Source: Cytophagaceae bacterium (GTDB taxonomy: Bacteria > Bacteroidota > Bacteroidia > Cytophagales > Spirosomataceae). Taken from it: 8,743 nucleotides of DNA. The notes under the pieces are model-generated. The model worked only from the letters and a program-made list of their open reading frames with translations. It was not told the DNA's origin and did no database searches. The stretch is from contig JAIXRT010000236.1 in NCBI GenBank assembly GCA_027485075.1, positions 1 to 8,743 on the forward strand, read 5' to 3'. A program made the translations under genes and the position numbers. This document shows positions 6,027-8,743 of the stretch, one piece after another (position 1 is the stretch's first letter; each line of letters starts with the position of its first letter).

Positions 6027-7925
6027 TTAGGCTTTCAAGATCAAGCAAGAAAGGGGAGGAAGGTTGAGGGCGATGGAGAAAGCTTTGCCATGCCAGCCGT
6101 ATTCTTCGGTCATCGCGGCGCCCTTCGTCGGGTAGTCGGACCCACCAAATAGCCCTTTATCTGAGTTAAACACCACTTTCCAAACCCCAGGTAGCGGAAC
6201 ACCGATGCGGTAATCTTCGCGTGGCGCGGGAGTGAGGTTGAGGATAACGATTAATTGTTGTTTGGCGGTTTCACCTTTGCGGACAAAACTAATGACAGAA
6301 TTACCTTGGTCGTTGGACTCCAGCCACTCAAACGTTTCGTGCGAAAATTGCTTCACATGTAAGGCAGGCTCATCGCGGTATAATGCATTGAGCGCCTTCA
6401 TGGTTTCTTGAATACCCTTGTGTGGCGCATAGTCTGTTAAATGCCAGTCTAAACTCACGCTGTGATTCCATTCTTCCCGTTGGCCAAACTCACCTCCTTG
6501 GAAGATTAACTTCGTGCCGGGATGGGTAAATTGTTCGGAGAACAGGAGACGCAGGTTGGCAAATTGCTGCCATTCATCCCCAGGCATTTTATTCAACAGG
6601 GATTGCTTCCCGTACACGACCTCGTCGTGGGAGAGGGGTAGGCAGAAGTTTTCGGTAAAGGCGTAGATCAACGAGAACGTCAGGTCGTTCAGGTGGTGCT
6701 GGCGGTGAATCGGATCTTTCTGAAAAAAGCGCAGCGTGTCGTTCATCCAGCCCATCATCCATTTTTGGCCAAAACCTAGGCCGCCCATGAATACGGGTTT
6801 AGTCACGCCATTAAAGGACGTAGACTCTTCGGCGATGATTTGAATATCGGGGAACTCGCCGTACATGTGTACGTTGAGGTCTTGGAGGAATGAGATGGTA
6901 TCGAGGTTGTGGTTGCCACCAAATTCATTGGGTTCCCATTCGCCGTCGTTGCGTGAATAGTCGAGGTATAGCATGGAGGCTACGGCATCTACGCGTAGGC
7001 CATCGATGTGGTAGCGATCAAGCCAAAAAGCGGCGTTTGACAGTAAGAAACTGCGTACTTCGGTCCGGCCGTAATCGAAGATATAGGATTTCCAGTCGGG
7101 GTGATAGCCCTTTTTAGGATCTGGGTGTTCGTAAATTGGGGTGCCGTCAAAGTCTTTTAAACCGTGTGCGTCACCGGGAAAGTGGGAGGGAACCCAGTCT
7201 AAGATGACTCCGATGCCGGCTTGGTGGAAAGCTTCTACGAGCTGCATGAATCCTTGTGGATCACCGAAGCGCGAGGAAGGGGCGAAGTAGCCGGTAATTT
7301 GGTATCCCCACGATGGCGCATAGGGATGTTCCATAACGGGCATAAATTCCACGTGGGTGAAATTCATTTCTTTGACATAGCTGACCAGTTTATCGGTGAA
7401 GTCGGCATAGCTCAAATATTCATTATCCAGCGTCTTTTGCCAGGACCCCAGGTGTACTTCATAAATAGACATGGGGGCGTTCAACGCATTTTTGGTATTG
7501 CGCGATTGCATCCAGGGCGAGTCGTTCCATTCCTTGTAGGTATTCCAAACGATAGACGCGGTTTTGGGTGGTATTTCGCAGTAGAGCCCCATGGGATCTA
7601 ATTTCTCGAGGTATTCGCCAGAGCGTGCTTGGATGCCGTATTTATAGGTTTCTCCGGTGCGAACGCCGGGGATGAATCCTTCCCAGATGCCGGAGGAATC
7701 CCATCGTGCCATGAGGGGGTGTGAAAATTTATCCCAAAAGTTAAAATTACCGATGACCTGAACGGATTCCGCATTGGGTGCCCAAACGGCGAAGAAGGTC
7801 CCTATTTCTCCTTCGTGTTCGATTTCGAAGGCACCGAGCTTATCGTAAAGCCGTGTGTGCTTGCCGTTTAAGAATAGGGCAACATCAAAATCGGTCAAGC
7901 GGGAATAGGGTTTTACGTTCGCCAT
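6027..7925 (-). CDS. glgB: 1,4-alpha-glucan (glycogen) branching enzyme, GH13
   Basis: A 632-residue enzyme that cuts alpha-1,4-glucan chains and rejoins them through alpha-1,6 bonds during glycogen synthesis. Residues about 30-120 form a CBM48-type domain (FAVWAPNAESVQVIGNFN, 45-62). The catalytic barrel follows with HVEFMPVMEHPYAPSWGYQ (191-209) and the three active-site residues: nucleophile D313 in GLRVDA, acid/base E366 in IIAEEST, and D434 in SHDEVV. The spacings of 53 and 68 residues equal those of E. coli GlgB (D405, E458, D526). A C-terminal all-beta domain covers about 530-632. It is roughly 95 residues shorter than E. coli GlgB because the extra N-terminal module is missing, which is common in this phylum. 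Start is ATG at 7925. No other glycogen gene is in view. Promoter boxes upstream are poor (TATCATTG and TATTTTAG, each one mismatch from TAnnTTTG, without a well-placed -33). Confidence 0.97.
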   Translation of the reverse strand: MANVKPYSRLTDFDVALFLNGKHTRLYDKLGAFEIEHEGEIGTFFAVWAPNAESVQVIGNFNFWDKFSHPLMARWDSSGIWEGFIPGVRTGETYKYGIQARSGEYLEKLDPMGLYCEIPPKTASIVWNTYKEWNDSPWMQSRNTKNALNAPMSIYEVHLGSWQKTLDNEYLSYADFTDKLVSYVKEMNFTHVEFMPVMEHPYAPSWGYQITGYFAPSSRFGDPQGFMQLVEAFHQAGIGVILDWVPSHFPGDAHGLKDFDGTPIYEHPDPKKGYHPDWKSYIFDYGRTEVRSFLLSNAAFWLDRYHIDGLRVDAVASMLYLDYSRNDGEWEPNEFGGNHNLDTISFLQDLNVHMYGEFPDIQIIAEESTSFNGVTKPVFMGGLGFGQKWMMGWMNDTLRFFQKDPIHRQHHLNDLTFSLIYAFTENFCLPLSHDEVVYGKQSLLNKMPGDEWQQFANLRLLFSEQFTHPGTKLIFQGGEFGQREEWNHSVSLDWHLTDYAPHKGIQETMKALNALYRDEPALHVKQFSHETFEWLESNDQGNSVISFVRKGETAKQQLIVILNLTPAPREDYRIGVPLPGVWKVVFNSDKGLFGGSDYPTKGAAMTEEYGWHGKAFSIALNLPPLSCLILKA

Positions 7926-8002
7926 AAGGGGTTCAGTTTCAATGATAAGGCTAAAATAGCGAAAATACTTTACAAAAAATTACGCTTTTTTTGAAAGGGT
8001 AG

Positions 8003-8033
8003 TTTGGATTTAAAAGGGAAAATTCTACCTTTG
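8003..8033 (+). promoter_or_regulatory. Promoter of tRNA-Glu
   Basis: TTTG at 8003-8006, exactly 19 bases, then TACCTTTG at 8026-8033. Both boxes are perfect matches to the Bacteroidota housekeeping promoter TTTG-N19-TAnnTTTG. Transcription would start near 8038-8040, about 14 bases before the mature tRNA. This is the clearest promoter in the window and the best single sign of the phylum. Confidence 0.85.
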
Positions 8034-8052
8034 TGCCACCAAAATAAATAAT

Positions 8053-8124
8053 GGTCCGTTCGTCTAGGGGTTAGGACACGTCCCTTTCACGGATGAAACA
8101 CGGGTTCGATTCCCGTACGGACTA
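8053..8124 (+). tRNA. tRNA-Glu (anticodon UUC)
   Basis: A complete cloverleaf of 72 bases without an encoded CCA. The acceptor stem GGTCCGT (8053-8059) pairs with ACGGACT (8117-8123), the terminal pair being G-U, and A8124 is the discriminator. The D arm is GTC(T)AGGGGTTA(G)GAC (8062-8077). The anticodon stem CGTCC/GGATG (8079-8083/8091-8095) encloses loop CTTTCAC with anticodon TTC at 8086-8088, which reads GAA and GAG. The T arm ACGGG-TTCGATT-CCCGT spans 8100-8116. The sequence resembles other bacterial tRNA-Glu genes (TCGTCTAG, GGTTCGA). It has its own promoter and terminator, so it is a single-gene transcription unit. Confidence 0.97.
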
Positions 8125-8128
8125 CTTT

Positions 8129-8164
8129 ATCCCTCTCTATTTGTCATAGAGGGGGATTTTTTTT
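8129..8164 (+). terminator. Intrinsic terminator of tRNA-Glu
   Basis: TCCCTCTCTA (8130-8139) pairs with TAGAGGGGGA (8147-8156) over ten base pairs (one T-G) around a seven-base loop, and A8129 can add a pair with T8157. Eight T residues follow (8157-8164). It begins four bases after the tRNA end. The T run is on the plus side only, so it should act on the tRNA and not on the convergent Fic gene. Confidence 0.9.
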
Positions 8165-8220
8165 GTAGTGTATCGAAACCGCTTCAAAAATTGTTTTTTC
8201 CCATATATTCAAATCACTTA

Positions 8221-8743
8221 TTACTTTTGGTCTTCCATCATGTTGAATTCTGCTGCAATCATCCATTTTTCTCGTAAGCGAAAGGCAGGAATAGTTTGTC
8301 TTTTTGCCTTATTCGCTGCCACATTTAATTTGATGCCATTTTCTAAAGCCCATAATGCAAGTGGAATAATTCTTTTTGCGGTGAGTAAGGTTATTCGTTT
8401 ATGTAAAGCTTCCAGCAATAGTAGTGCAAATAAATTAGAAAAACCGCCAAATTTCATGGTGGATTGAAACTGGGTAAATAGCGGATGGTATGCGGTATGT
8501 TTACTTTTGTTTTGAATGATGATGGGCGGTAAACCTAGATTCATTAATTGGAAGTTAATGAGGACTCTAACCATTCTTCCGTTACCATCCACAAAAGGGT
8601 GAATGGTCTCGAACTCTGCATGAAAGTAGGCTAAATCATCCAAAAAATAACTGGATTTATTTTCATTGAATTTATCCACCAATTCTTGCATGAGCATAGC
8701 TACAAACTGTGGATTGGCGCCCAAGTGATTTCCTACCCTTACC
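8221..8743 (-). CDS. Fic-domain protein (probable AMP-transferase), 5' end cut by window edge
   Basis: About 174 residues are visible up to the stop at 8223-8221; the frame is open to base 8743, so the beginning is missing. A TTG at 8724 is not a real start, because VRVGNHLGANPQ reads on through it like Fic sequence. The Fic core motif HPFVDGNGR is coded by 8601-8575 and followed by MVR, matching HPFx(D/E)GNGRxxR with the catalytic histidine and the phosphate-binding loop intact. Active Fic proteins usually transfer AMP to a hydroxyl side chain of a target protein. After the Fic helices, the last 40 residues include KAKRQTIPAFRLREKWMI, a tail I have seen in other bacterial Fic proteins and which resembles an excisionase-like HTH end. 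The inhibitory helix, if any, would lie outside the window. Base composition is about 33% GC on sampled lines against about 50% in glgB, which hints at transfer. Confidence 0.88.
   Translation of the reverse strand, partial: VRVGNHLGANPQFVAMLMQELVDKFNENKSSYFLDDLAYFHAEFETIHPFVDGNGRMVRVLINFQLMNLGLPPIIIQNKSKHTAYHPLFTQFQSTMKFGGFSNLFALLLLEALHKRITLLTAKRIIPLALWALENGIKLNVAANKAKRQTIPAFRLREKWMIAAEFNMMEDQK

Noticed and set aside
7221..7601. Plus-strand open frame of 126 codons opposite glgB
   Set aside because: It is antisense to an intact branching enzyme, in a GC-richer stretch where stops are rarer, and shows no recognisable domain.
7926..8002. glgB promoter, including the inverted repeat GCTA-AAA-TAGC at 7950-7960
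   Set aside because: The -7-like boxes each have a mismatch and no well-placed -33, and a 4-bp inverted repeat is expected by chance.
8165..8220. Terminator for the Fic gene
   Set aside because: The only hairpins here have stems of three pairs, and the tRNA terminator hairpin has no T run in the minus direction.
8168..8467. Plus-strand open frame of 99 codons opposite the Fic gene
   Set aside because: The minus strand carries the intact HPFVDGNGR Fic motif in this region's gene; the plus frame has no family features.
8722..8724. TTG at 8724 as the start of a complete small Fic protein
   Set aside because: The frame is open upstream to the window edge and continues with Fic-like sequence, so the gene is cut, not short.
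8100..8743. Attachment-site repeat of the tRNA-Glu 3' end
   Set aside because: I found no second copy of the T-arm/acceptor sequence in the bases to the right; it could still lie outside the window.

Overview
The window reads as a piece of a Bacteroidota chromosome, probably from the Cytophagales/Flavobacteriia side. Supporting signs are promoters of the TTTG-N19-TAnnTTTG type (an exact match sits before a tRNA gene), the lack of clear Shine-Dalgarno sequences, a pyrR-pyrB pair with Bacteroidota-like PyrR, the long (type 2) form of OMP decarboxylase, and a DUF2721 protein. No species is claimed. The content is mostly housekeeping. All complete genes look intact, and I see no insertion sequence, CRISPR array or phage gene.

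Layout, left to right. On the minus strand, an M16 zinc peptidase gene leads into hemW, which runs off the left edge. Diverging from the peptidase is a family 9 glycosyltransferase (LPS heptosyltransferase type). It converges on pyrB and overlaps it tail to tail by 21 bp. pyrB belongs to a minus-strand cluster rfbC-pyrR-pyrB. Diverging from rfbC is pyrF, followed after one base by a DUF2721 membrane protein gene. A 15-bp hairpin then separates this pair from the convergent glycogen branching enzyme gene glgB. Upstream of glgB, on the plus strand, lies a free-standing tRNA-Glu(UUC) with its own promoter and a strong intrinsic terminator. The right edge holds the 3' part of a minus-strand Fic-domain gene that is clearly more AT-rich than the rest.

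How the genes fit together. PyrB (second step) and PyrF (last step) belong to de novo UMP synthesis, and PyrR is a pyrimidine regulator/uracil phosphoribosyltransferase. RfbC makes the dTDP-rhamnose precursor, which uses a pyrimidine nucleotide carrier, and the GT9 enzyme builds lipopolysaccharide. The centre of the window therefore joins pyrimidine supply with cell-surface sugar synthesis. The rfbC and pyrF promoters appear to overlap head to head, so the two transcripts may compete.

No convincing new system is present. The best leads are the overlapping rfbC/pyrF promoters, a PyrR with no visible RNA-attenuation leader, the alternative hairpins at the glgB 3' end, and the AT-rich Fic gene beyond tRNA-Glu, which may mark the edge of an acquired segment.
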